DNA of 64,000 nt from an uncultured Bacteroidales bacterium (GTDB lineage Bacteria > Bacteroidota > Bacteroidia > Bacteroidales > Muribaculaceae): assembly GCA_902768435.1 (NCBI GenBank), contig CACXLJ010000002.1:5448-69447 (forward strand), given 5' to 3'. The notes under the pieces were generated by a model. The model worked only from the letters and a program-made list of their open reading frames with translations, was not told the DNA's origin and ran no database searches. Shown one piece after another: positions 1 to 8,108 of this stretch. The translations under genes and the position numbers were made by a program. Numbering within the stretch: position 1 is the stretch's first letter; each line of letters begins with the position of its first letter.

Positions 1-211
1 AACGCTGCGCATTAAAATTATAAAAGTAAAAATGATTGCGCTTCGCGCTAAAAATATCCTCACGCAAAGCTGGCTGTGGCCGGAAATATAAAACTACGGA
101 TTAAACGGATACTTGGGACGGGCTGCGCCCTTAAAATTAAAACGCTGCGCATTAAAATTATAAAAGTAAAAATGATTGCGCTTCGCGCTAAAAAGATTCT
201 CACGCAAAGCT
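1..211. repeat. Direct repeat, two ~71-bp copies 140 bp apart
   Basis: Positions 1-71 and 141-211 are nearly identical, differing in only a few bases near 55-60 and 195-200. Each copy begins AACGCTGCGC and carries alternating GC-rich (CTTCGCGCTA) and A-rich tracts. The short theme CTGCGC..TTAAAATTA recurs between them. The array may continue beyond the window. It lies just past the 3' end of the restriction operon, so it may mark one edge of the island. No gene is supported in it; the short open frame across it is repeat-derived. Confidence 0.8.
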
Positions 212-253
212 CTGAAACAAGAACTCAAAGTGCTCGGAAATTAAGACGAAAGA

Positions 254-2539
254 TTAGTTTGATTCAACCTCATCATCTTCAATGAATTTATAAAACTCAT
301 CTCGAGTCAACGTGAGGCCTCGCGCCGCTTCTCTATCTCTACCGAAAGGTTTTGCTTGTTTAAGTTTGTGATATTTACCCAATTCAAACTTAACTCTTAG
401 CGGTTTATCTGCAACATTACCTAAATCAACTATTTTTATCGAATTGATTTCGTAGTAACCAGCAAATTCATGGTCCGATTTTGGCACAAAATACTTAATT
501 GCCTGCAAGTCAAGTGAAGCCTGTGGACCCATATAACCAGTCAGGAATGATGTTGCTTTGCCAGCAAGAATATCATCCTTGTTAGAATTGACGCTTTTGT
601 CAATGATAGCAATGAAATATAACGGTTCTTTAACCGGTTCAATCGAGTAATTCAAGCCCTTTTGAGGTATCGAACGACGCAAAAGTTCAATTTGACTGCG
701 TTCTTCAGTGAGCCAATTCTTGATTTGCTCATAAAGAACATCCTCACTACTTGCAGGGTCAAGCAACAATTCATCACTCATCTCGTGCCAATTGCCACCT
801 GGTTTAAGGGGGAATGCTCCAATATTTACCGAGCTTATGCTATCGTAGTAGTAAGACTTAAGAAATTGCTCTTTATTCAGATTTCCAGGGTATAAGACAT
901 AACCACCAATAATTTCACGTTTGAGCTGCTGGTCGGAAGATTGTGAATAATAGATGGCATCACGATAGCGGTGCATTTGATTAATCGCATCAACAGGAGG
1001 AACATCTACACCGCGAATGTGCTTGTCTTGCAAACGATACTTGGCATCAAACAAATAGGTGTATAAAATAATATTATCATCTTTAGTTAATCTCAAAACA
1101 ATATCAGGCCTTTGCTCAGTGGTTTTTGAAGTAGTGTCATCGGTAAAATCGGCACGCTGTGTTGGGTCAAAATTATCGTCGGCGGCAGTGTCGGTTGTAG
1201 CATTATACATTACCGAAGCCAGTTCTATCTCAGTCTCATTCGCAACAAACCGAACTTCAGATGATTTTCCTTTTATCAATTTTTTAATAAAATCACCTTC
1301 TGTTTCATGACCACTTTTTAGGACTTTTGCACGGTCCTTGAGAATGTGCTGAACTATATTCTTCACCTTGATAAAGCACCAGATTTCATAAAGTTCCGAA
1401 ATATCCTTGACTTCAAGCTGCATAATGCCATCTTGAAGCTCATAACCACATTGTAAAAGGACCCAATTTTCATAAACATCCTTATATCCAATCGCTTGTT
1501 TCATTACAAGTGAGTCTTGCGAGAAACCTTTAAATGTGCCTATATTGCGGAAGAATGGGTGGAGAGTAAGGCGATCTAACTCTGCAGTCATTTCTTCAAT
1601 CTGCTGTTTCATAGTAACATTCTCGGCATTAAGCACGGCAAGAACATTTCTTTTCACTATTTTAAAGCGATTAGCAATATTCAGGAGCGCATATTTCAAA
1701 AAACGATTCTCAACTGTGTCTTTGGAAAGATACATCTCTTCGATGCGATAGAGATACTCAGGTCGATTCTTAAACTCAGCATACTCATTCTCAAGTTCGG
1801 GTGGGATGTACGGCAATCGTTCGGCGCGTTCATAGCGCACCTCACTCTTCAGTCTGCGCTTTGGTCGATTAATAATGTATTCGGCTGCCTCAACAATATT
1901 AATGAAACATCCACGGAATATTTGCCACCATATAAGGTCAGAACTCTCATTATTAGATTGGCTAAAAGTGAGATATGTTTCTTTCAACAACGAATAACTG
2001 AGCATTGAAAATTCTTTCTCAATGTCTCTGATGACTTGTCGCATATCGGAGCGATAGTCCATCTTGTAGCTTAGAACCTCGGTGCTAAAAGCAAGTGAAC
2101 GCACCTTTCCGCCTTTTTCATAAATAACCGTAATGTCGGTATGCCCTACCTGATTCCTGAAATTGATTGTTCCAAAAATCAGTTCATTTTCAGCAGCTAC
2201 CTGTTCACTGGAGTTCTTACCTATAATCAATCGTTTGAGAACAATATCGCTGCTTGGCAGTAACGGCATGATGCGCACAGGATAATCGGTGTTTTCAAAC
2301 AAATAGGCTTGGTGCTTAATGTCACCACTTTGCCACTCGTCTGATTCTCCAAAGCGAAATTCCACATCGTCAGTAATCGCGCTGAAGATTGCTGTAGCCT
2401 TACTCGTGGATTCTTCTTGAATCTGCAAGTTATCAATACACTCGGCAATACGCTTGCCATAATTAGGACATGAGAACTTGATGCTCACATCCGAATTACG
2501 CACCTCAAAGTGCAGCATATCGCGTTTTAAAAACATCAT
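254..2539 (-). CDS. DUF2357 / McrC-like PD-(D/E)XK restriction nuclease
   Basis: This 761-residue protein is probably the DNA-cutting subunit of the restriction-modification operon. A long N-terminal DUF2357-like region (roughly residues 1-400) precedes a PD-(D/E)XK nuclease core: the acidic strand PDIVLR near residue 480, then the DAK triad (FDAKYR) near 497-499. In McrBC and LlaJI-type systems such a nuclease is driven by a McrB-like AAA+ partner, and that partner is encoded immediately upstream with a 9-bp gap. The start shows two adjacent ATG codons and either could be used. The AT-rich composition matches the other island genes and differs from the GC-rich housekeeping genes further along. 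It is the last gene of the operon. The family call is good; the cut specificity is unknown. Confidence 0.8.
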   Translation of the reverse strand: MMFLKRDMLHFEVRNSDVSIKFSCPNYGKRIAECIDNLQIQEESTSKATAIFSAITDDVEFRFGESDEWQSGDIKHQAYLFENTDYPVRIMPLLPSSDIVLKRLIIGKNSSEQVAAENELIFGTINFRNQVGHTDITVIYEKGGKVRSLAFSTEVLSYKMDYRSDMRQVIRDIEKEFSMLSYSLLKETYLTFSQSNNESSDLIWWQIFRGCFINIVEAAEYIINRPKRRLKSEVRYERAERLPYIPPELENEYAEFKNRPEYLYRIEEMYLSKDTVENRFLKYALLNIANRFKIVKRNVLAVLNAENVTMKQQIEEMTAELDRLTLHPFFRNIGTFKGFSQDSLVMKQAIGYKDVYENWVLLQCGYELQDGIMQLEVKDISELYEIWCFIKVKNIVQHILKDRAKVLKSGHETEGDFIKKLIKGKSSEVRFVANETEIELASVMYNATTDTAADDNFDPTQRADFTDDTTSKTTEQRPDIVLRLTKDDNIILYTYLFDAKYRLQDKHIRGVDVPPVDAINQMHRYRDAIYYSQSSDQQLKREIIGGYVLYPGNLNKEQFLKSYYYDSISSVNIGAFPLKPGGNWHEMSDELLLDPASSEDVLYEQIKNWLTEERSQIELLRRSIPQKGLNYSIEPVKEPLYFIAIIDKSVNSNKDDILAGKATSFLTGYMGPQASLDLQAIKYFVPKSDHEFAGYYEINSIKIVDLGNVADKPLRVKFELGKYHKLKQAKPFGRDREAARGLTLTRDEFYKFIEDDEVESN

Positions 2540-2548
2540 GAAAAGAGT

Positions 2549-3835
2549 TTATGTCCAATATGATACAAATTGACTACGTCCAAGCGTCTCAGCCATTTGC
2601 ACAAGTTTCTTGTTTGATTTTTCAAATTCGGGTGTTATCACCTCTTGCAGGTCATTGAGCAAGTTACCGATTGAACGGTTGTCGCCCTCAATGCGGCTCA
2701 AAACTTTCATCATAGTGAAATCGTCAAGTGCATCAGTTACTGAACTATAACCAAATACTTTTGAAGCACTTACATATAGCAGCATTTCACTGATTGCACG
2801 ATAGCCTAATTTGAATGGTGTATTCTCAAGTTTGTTGTTGACAGCCTCAAAAAATGCACGCACCTGATTTACATCTTCCCCTAGAGCGTTAATGACATCA
2901 AGACCATTAATTGGACGATTAATCAATGCGTTCTTGATTTCATCTGACAATTCAGTGCTAATGATGTCTGATTCATTATTAAAGTAGGCTTCTAGGTTCA
3001 CTTCATTCATGACGATAGACATTGCACGGTCAAGCACCTTGCGCGAGAAAGAGAATGTGGTTTCGTCCATATTCACAGTGCCCATAACTATTAAGTTCTT
3101 GGGCAGTGTCAAACCTTTTGTCTTGAAATGCTCTGCAATATTCTTTATCACTTCAGCTTGCTCTGAATCTATGCCACTAGCATTTATTTTCGGTAGCAAA
3201 GAATCAATCATGTCATCACATACTTTTTCACCAAAAGTGTTGAATGGCTTGATAATGGGGTCTGTCATATACTCCCCATCTTCAATTGTTCGACTTTCGA
3301 TTGCGCTCAAGAACTCTGCAAAATATTGTTCTACAGGTGCAAGATTCATTTCATCAAGACATAAGAAGAAAGGCACATCTTGATGCTGCCAAGCTCGAAC
3401 CACAAACTCAACGAATGGAGTAAACTCATAATGAGGCTCACCAATATTTGATTTATAACCAACAACTTCCATAGAGTTATGCCAATTTGGTTTGACTTGG
3501 ATTAGCTCAAAGTTGGCTGGTTTATGGAGATTCCAACGATTAAAACCATTCTCTATTGATGCAGGGTCATACTCTCTTTGTAAATCTTCTGGAACCGATG
3601 CCTGCGCAAGTTTTCGCACGATACGGCTTTTGCCTGTGCCTGAGATACCTGCTAAAAGAATGAAAGGCTTTGTTCTTATGGCAGTGAGGTATTTAGACTC
3701 TTCATCTCTTATTCCATCACAGCCAGTAGCGTTTTGTAAAAGCATATTCTCCGATGTTTTTACTGATATAACATTGTCTTCAATGTATATTCTTTTTACA
3801 ACGCCATCAAATTCTTTATTAAATGATGCATCCAT
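2549..3835 (-). CDS. McrB-like AAA+ NTPase of restriction system
   Basis: This 428-residue AAA+ protein probably provides NTP-driven translocation or assembly for the downstream nuclease. It has a Walker A motif (GISGTGKS, residues 63-70), a Walker B motif (FFLCLDEMNLAP) and the McrB-like sensor segment GTVNMDETTFSFSRKVLDRA. McrB relatives of LlaJI type usually have a sizeable N-terminal DNA-recognition domain. Here only about 55 residues precede the ATPase core, so target recognition may reside in another subunit, possibly the winged-helix protein encoded just upstream with a 3-bp gap. Whether it prefers GTP or ATP cannot be read from the sequence. Confidence 0.85.
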   Translation of the reverse strand: MDASFNKEFDGVVKRIYIEDNVISVKTSENMLLQNATGCDGIRDEESKYLTAIRTKPFILLAGISGTGKSRIVRKLAQASVPEDLQREYDPASIENGFNRWNLHKPANFELIQVKPNWHNSMEVVGYKSNIGEPHYEFTPFVEFVVRAWQHQDVPFFLCLDEMNLAPVEQYFAEFLSAIESRTIEDGEYMTDPIIKPFNTFGEKVCDDMIDSLLPKINASGIDSEQAEVIKNIAEHFKTKGLTLPKNLIVMGTVNMDETTFSFSRKVLDRAMSIVMNEVNLEAYFNNESDIISTELSDEIKNALINRPINGLDVINALGEDVNQVRAFFEAVNNKLENTPFKLGYRAISEMLLYVSASKVFGYSSVTDALDDFTMMKVLSRIEGDNRSIGNLLNDLQEVITPEFEKSNKKLVQMAETLGRSQFVSYWT

Positions 3836-3838
3836 ATA

Positions 3839-5035
3839 TTATTTGTTTGAAGTAATTATTGCTATGAAATTAAAGTTAGAAGGGAATCTGACACTAGACC
3901 CTTTATAATCCTCAATTGCATTTATTGAAAAACCATGATCTGGATTTTCAAATGCTATATGCCTTTTAAGCAAATCGGTGAAAGGCCCTAATTTCAAAAC
4001 CAAATCATATTCACTTGTTGATGTGATAATAACAGTGAAATTAGTTTTTGAATCAGCGACAGCTTTGTTTACAAATCTTGCCAATTCAGCTTGTAGTTTT
4101 TCTTTAGTGTATTTATCAGATAATATCGCTAAAGAATTATTCAAATCAGAGCTCTTATTGAGAAGTGTATTGCTTAACCATATTTCTGCATTCTCTTTTT
4201 TAGAATAGAGAATTAAGGATTGAGGAGCGTTCCAACAATCAAATAAATTTGAATCACTTTTAAACCTTTCACAGTTTTTTGAGAGGTAATTGTTAACAAC
4301 ATCCCCTTCTTCAACTTTGTTGATGATTCCAATAAGAGGGTCTGCTAGAATATCTATTACTTTAGAATCTTCAACCTTATTCTTTAGACCTTTTTCTAAG
4401 AAAAAGTCAGAGTAATCATAAATCAGATGTTCGCGATTCTTCTTTATTTCATCAATCAATTCTTCATATGATTTATGAATGTTCTGTTTACCATTATCTC
4501 CATGATTTAATGAAAACAAAACATAAAAGATTTCTTCATTTGTGGCGAAATCCAAATCAAAAATAACTCTAAATATAACTTTAGGTACGTCAATATCAGT
4601 TTTTGATGTTTGAGCTCCGTCATTATTCTTTCCGAAAGAGTCAAAAAGAATGCTATTCCAAATCAAATCTTGAAATATAATCTGATTATTTGGATTGATA
4701 TAACAACGATTGTTGATAGGATCAAGTTCCAAAATATTATAGAGAATTTTACCTCTCTTAGTGAGACTAAGATATTCCTCTCTTTGTTCTTGTATACGTT
4801 CAATGAAGCCATAATACTGAGCATATAGTGATTTGTTGTAGACGGTACGTTCCTCTCTACCATCATCATTATATGCTTTAGTGCCGATATAATTAGCCAT
4901 GTGCTCAATAAAACATGGTGTATCAAAATTTCTTCTAATTTTGTTGTTTACACCATATTTGCCAATTATGTAAACAGAGTACAAAAACAAATTCATGTCT
5001 TTGCTTGACTTGTCAAAGGTTATTTTACCTATCAT
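3839..5035 (-). CDS. Uncharacterised winged-helix protein in the R-M operon
   Basis: I do not recognise this protein as a named family. The N-terminal ~110 residues look like a winged helix: helices around the segment NKIRRNFDTPCFIEHMANYI and a wing-like strand EYLSLTKRGKILYNIL. The rest is mixed alpha/beta with no obvious catalytic motif. I start it at the ATG at 5035 (MIGKITFDK), which follows an AGAAGG ribosome-binding site and overlaps the upstream methyltransferase by 11 bp; an upstream in-frame start at 5065 would overlap by 41 bp. Its place between the methyltransferases and the short-N-terminus McrB-like ATPase suggests a specificity or control subunit. That role is inference. Composition is strongly AT-rich. 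Confidence 0.6.
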   Translation of the reverse strand: MIGKITFDKSSKDMNLFLYSVYIIGKYGVNNKIRRNFDTPCFIEHMANYIGTKAYNDDGREERTVYNKSLYAQYYGFIERIQEQREEYLSLTKRGKILYNILELDPINNRCYINPNNQIIFQDLIWNSILFDSFGKNNDGAQTSKTDIDVPKVIFRVIFDLDFATNEEIFYVLFSLNHGDNGKQNIHKSYEELIDEIKKNREHLIYDYSDFFLEKGLKNKVEDSKVIDILADPLIGIINKVEEGDVVNNYLSKNCERFKSDSNLFDCWNAPQSLILYSKKENAEIWLSNTLLNKSSDLNNSLAILSDKYTKEKLQAELARFVNKAVADSKTNFTVIITSTSEYDLVLKLGPFTDLLKRHIAFENPDHGFSINAIEDYKGSSVRFPSNFNFIAIITSNK

Positions 5036-6203
5036 AATTCCCTTCTTTAATAAGAGATTGTACAATTTTTTTAATCAACAGAGGTGGAATACCCTCGCCT
5101 ATCACTTGTCTGATTAATATCTCTGAAGCCCAATCTGGAATATTCCAATCAAGAGGCAAAGATGAAACTATTAATAGCTCATATATTGATAAAGCTCTAG
5201 CATCCGAATAAATTCTTTCTTTATCATCTGCACTGTCAACAATACATCTTCCAGGGTGTACAGTTGAAAACGCAGAAATGACATTGTTGTTTTGCATTAC
5301 TGTTGTCGCAGGTTTATCCCAAAACATTCTCATATATGTTCTTGGAGCTCCTTTAATTCTTCTTCCTTTAAATTTAGGATAGAAGAATTCATTCTGAAAT
5401 GCAGATTTCCCACTAGGCGTATGAATCATCCATTCAACATTTCTCCAACCATGTGATGGTGGAGTATGCCATTTTGATACTTTTAGCCCCTCGGCTTTCT
5501 TTTTGTCAAATTCTGGAAAATGCCATCTCTCTTCTTTTTCTCTAATGAATGGATCTAATGAAGGTAAGTGACCAATAGCTTCTTTTAATGTTATAATTTC
5601 ATCTTCTTTTTTTGGAAAATTCCATTGCAGACCTTCATCTTTTCTTACCATAAGATAAATGTAACGTTGTCGAGATTGTGGAATGCCATAATCCATGGTA
5701 TTAATTATTCTTTCTTCATTGAAAGTATACATTTCACCAAGTTCGCTTTCTACATATTCAGGGATATATACAGATTTTCCATGTAAAGAAATCTTTGTGT
5801 GCTTCTGCATGGTTACATTCTCGAAAAGGATAAACTTGGGATTTAGAACTTTTGCCATCTCTATCGCATAATAAATCAAGAAATTTCTTGGATCATACGG
5901 ATCTTTTCGACCTGCGCATGACATGCCTTGACATGGTGGTGTGGCAAATAAAAAGTCTACATTTTGCTTTTTTGCTTCAGATGCAACTTTTCTAAAAATA
6001 TCAGACTGAGTAATATCACCGACAATCATATTTACACTTGGGTATAGATGACTGTAAAACTTTGCTCTTTCTTCAATAAGTTCATTAGCAACAACAACAT
6101 TCACGCCGACATCATGAAGGTATGTCTCTGCAATGCCAACATTAGCGAATAACGAAATTGCTTTTATAGTTTTTTTAAATTTGAGTCCGTCCATTGAGTT
6201 CAT
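5025..6203 (-). CDS. DNA (cytosine-5) methyltransferase, second of pair
   Basis: This 392-residue enzyme should transfer methyl from S-adenosylmethionine to C5 of cytosine and so protect host DNA. Motif I is ISLFANVGIAE (about residues 16-26), motif IV is ATPPCQGMS with the catalytic Cys91, motif VI is ENV and motif VIII is QSRQRYIYL. A target-recognition region of about 100 residues follows. It is a paralogue of the preceding gene, of equal length and alignable along the whole protein, and its start overlaps that gene by 29 bp. LlaJI-type systems use two such enzymes because the target is asymmetric; the same logic is likely here. A second ATG three codons in is an alternative start. Confidence 0.92.
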   Translation of the reverse strand: MNSMDGLKFKKTIKAISLFANVGIAETYLHDVGVNVVVANELIEERAKFYSHLYPSVNMIVGDITQSDIFRKVASEAKKQNVDFLFATPPCQGMSCAGRKDPYDPRNFLIYYAIEMAKVLNPKFILFENVTMQKHTKISLHGKSVYIPEYVESELGEMYTFNEERIINTMDYGIPQSRQRYIYLMVRKDEGLQWNFPKKEDEIITLKEAIGHLPSLDPFIREKEERWHFPEFDKKKAEGLKVSKWHTPPSHGWRNVEWMIHTPSGKSAFQNEFFYPKFKGRRIKGAPRTYMRMFWDKPATTVMQNNNVISAFSTVHPGRCIVDSADDKERIYSDARALSIYELLIVSSLPLDWNIPDWASEILIRQVIGEGIPPLLIKKIVQSLIKEGNYDR

Positions 6204-7353
6204 ATTCTAAAGATAATAGTGCGCTTTCAATTAGTTTTGGAGGTACGCCTTCACCTAGAATCTCTCTAACTAAATTACTGCTAGTTTCAACAGGAATATT
6301 CCAATTATCAGGTAAGGATGATAGTCTCATCAATTCAAAAACCGTCATAGTCCTTGGCTCAGACCAAATTCTTTTTTCCTCATCATCAGAATTGACTATT
6401 GGATAGCCAGGGTGACCATTTTCTTGTGAGCCTAATCTACTTGTATATTTTGTTATTGTATATGCAGGCCTGTCCCACCATTGTCTTTTGTAAGTATTTT
6501 TGTAACCTTTTGATCTAGTTCCGTCAGCAAGAGTCGGATAATAAATCTTATTGTTCCATGCAGAATGTCCTTCAGGAGTGTGCATCATTGCTATGACATG
6601 CCTCAGTTTATGTCTTGGAGGGCAATGCCATGGAGATATAGCTAGACCTGCTAATCTTTTTTGTTCATATTCAGGAAACAGTTTGTCTCTTTCCTCCTTA
6701 GATATATCGGTTACATTTGGGTCAATAGATGGTAAATTCCCAATAGCCATTCTCATTGTTATGATTTCATTAGATGGTTCAGGGAATTCCCACGATATTT
6801 TCATATCTTTTCTAGCCAAAAGGAAAATACATCTTTCTCTTGATTGTGGAACACCATAGTTCATTGAATTCACAATCTTATTCTTATTGAAAACATAATT
6901 TCGACCTAGTTTATTATCAAGATAGTCTGGAATACTAATCCATGAACTGTTTACCAAAATTTTAGTGGTTAAAATTTCAGGAACATTTTCTATAATAACA
7001 AACTTTGGTTTTAATCTCTTGATTGCGTTAACAACATATATGATTAATCTATTTCTTGGGTCATCTTTTAATTTTTTCCCTGCAGTACTCATGCCTTGAC
7101 ATGGTGGAGTAGCTATTAAAAAATCGCATAATTGAGATTTGGCTTCATGGATAACAGATTCAAATGTTTTTTGGTTAGTTATATCACCTTCGATCATATT
7201 CACATTTGGATAGAGGTGCCGATAAATAACAACTCTTTCATGTAAAAGTTCAGAAGAAACTTTCACATGAATGCCATGTTTCTCAAGAAATGTCTCGGCA
7301 ATTCCTGCACTTGCGAATAATGAAAGACAATTAAATTCCATAATAAAAAACAT
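6175..7353 (-). CDS. DNA (cytosine-5) methyltransferase, first of pair
   Basis: First gene of the restriction-modification operon, 392 residues. Cytosine-5 methyltransferase motifs are clear: motif I LSLFASAGIAE, motif IV ATPPCQGMS with catalytic Cys85, motif VI ENVPE, motif VIII QSRERCIFLL, and a C-terminal motif X region (LVREILGEGVPP). The ATG at 7353 gives MFFIMEF; the ATG at 7341 (MEFNCLSLF) leaves motif I almost at the N-terminus and is equally possible. A TAnnTTTG box lies about 130 bp upstream. The gene is AT-rich, like the rest of the island. Loss of this gene or its partner while the nuclease remains would be expected to be toxic, as in other R-M systems. Confidence 0.92.
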   Translation of the reverse strand: MFFIMEFNCLSLFASAGIAETFLEKHGIHVKVSSELLHERVVIYRHLYPNVNMIEGDITNQKTFESVIHEAKSQLCDFLIATPPCQGMSTAGKKLKDDPRNRLIIYVVNAIKRLKPKFVIIENVPEILTTKILVNSSWISIPDYLDNKLGRNYVFNKNKIVNSMNYGVPQSRERCIFLLARKDMKISWEFPEPSNEIITMRMAIGNLPSIDPNVTDISKEERDKLFPEYEQKRLAGLAISPWHCPPRHKLRHVIAMMHTPEGHSAWNNKIYYPTLADGTRSKGYKNTYKRQWWDRPAYTITKYTSRLGSQENGHPGYPIVNSDDEEKRIWSEPRTMTVFELMRLSSLPDNWNIPVETSSNLVREILGEGVPPKLIESALLSLEYELNGRTQI

Positions 7354-7483
7354 ATTAAAAACTCAATACATTCAATATTGGAATATTATTTCAAACATCC
7401 ATAAGCAGTTATATCGAGTGCATATGACTGCATAATAGTTTATTATAACAATATTATAATTGATGTATTTTGTCTATAATTTA

Positions 7484-7491
7484 CAAAGGTA
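7484..7491 (-). promoter_or_regulatory. Predicted -7 box for the R-M operon
   Basis: TACCTTTG on the minus strand matches the Bacteroidota TAnnTTTG element. No clear TTTG -33 box is seen at the right distance. It would leave a leader of about 120-130 nt. The leader contains the near-palindrome AATATTGGAATATT (near 7377), which could be an operator but is unproven. Confidence 0.45.
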
Positions 7492-7648
7492 AGAATATTT
7501 TCTTGTTATATATGATTAATTTAGAAACATTTTTTGTTTGATGCTGCAAATTTAGTTCACGGTATGAGCAAGAATATGGCACTATAAAGCAAAAATGCAC
7601 TAAACTATGTGTTTTTAATCTTGCCTACGGGGGTGAGTGGGTCGCCAC

Positions 7649-7697
7649 TAGCAATTAGCCGTTAGCAACTAGCCGTTAGCCGATAGCCAATAGCCCG
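7649..7697. repeat. TAGCnnn heptad array, 7 units
   Basis: TAGC recurs at exactly 7-bp spacing from 7649 (7649, 7656, 7663, 7670, 7677, 7684, 7691), with variable triplets AAT, CGT, AAC, CGT, CGA, CAA, CCG. The fixed phase with changing triplets is visible directly. Function unknown. Confidence 0.9.
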
Positions 7698-7878
7698 TTC
7701 CAAAAATCCGAGCTTGCGAGGCTTTTTGACACCGACAGGTGCAACTTTTCGAATTAGCACCCCACCGAGGCTATTTATATTTTTTCAAAAAGCTGCAAAC
7801 TTAGTTTGTCGAAGAGCCGGCTCACGCCGGATTTAGCGCGCCAGCGCAACTCCTCTACTCCTTAAACTCCGTAGAAAC

Positions 7879-7976
7879 TAGCAGATAGCAACTAGCCGAT
7901 AGCAACTAGCCGATAGCCGATAGCCGTTAGCAGCTAGCCGATAGCAACTAGCAACTAGCAACTAGCCTCTAGCCGA
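7879..7976. repeat. TAGCnnn heptad array, 14 units
   Basis: Fourteen consecutive TAGCnnn units without a phase break; triplets are drawn mainly from AAC, CGA, CGT, AGC, AGA and CTC. It is the same family as the arrays at 7649-7697 and 12463-12589. Fully intergenic. Confidence 0.92.
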
Positions 7977-8066
7977 AAGCTGCTCCTCAACTCCTTAACT
8001 CCTTAGAAACCTAGGGGCGGGGTGAAAAATCGTGGGGTGCAGGGTGGTAGTAATCAAAAAATTGCG

Positions 8067-8074
8067 TAAATTTG
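8067..8074 (+). promoter_or_regulatory. Predicted -7 box upstream of DUF3667 gene
   Basis: TAAATTTG matches TAnnTTTG and lies 34 bp before the start codon. No convincing -33 element. Confidence 0.5.
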
Positions 8075-8108
8075 CAGAGTTCAGCAAGAACCACAATTAA
8101 CTATCGCG

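Larger units (their letters stand above)
7492..8066. other. Intergenic region at R-M island edge, no gene seen
   Basis: The stretch between the R-M promoter and the DUF3667 promoter has no supportable gene. It contains two phased TAGCnnn heptad arrays (listed separately). Near 7706-7731 there is an imperfect inverted repeat with A5 and T5 ends that resembles a terminator, and near 7817-7830 a CCGGC/GCCGG hairpin. Short sentences such as CTCCTTAACTCCTTAGAAAC recur here and, in related form, near 49850 and 50505. Base composition changes from AT-rich to GC-rich across this region. Confidence 0.6.

Noticed and set aside
76..285. 69-residue Lys/Ile-rich frame at the window start
   Set aside because: It is translated from the direct repeat; low complexity and no start context.
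7649..7976. CRISPR or tRNA-related repeats
   Set aside because: Seven-base units are far too short for CRISPR and no cloverleaf can be drawn.
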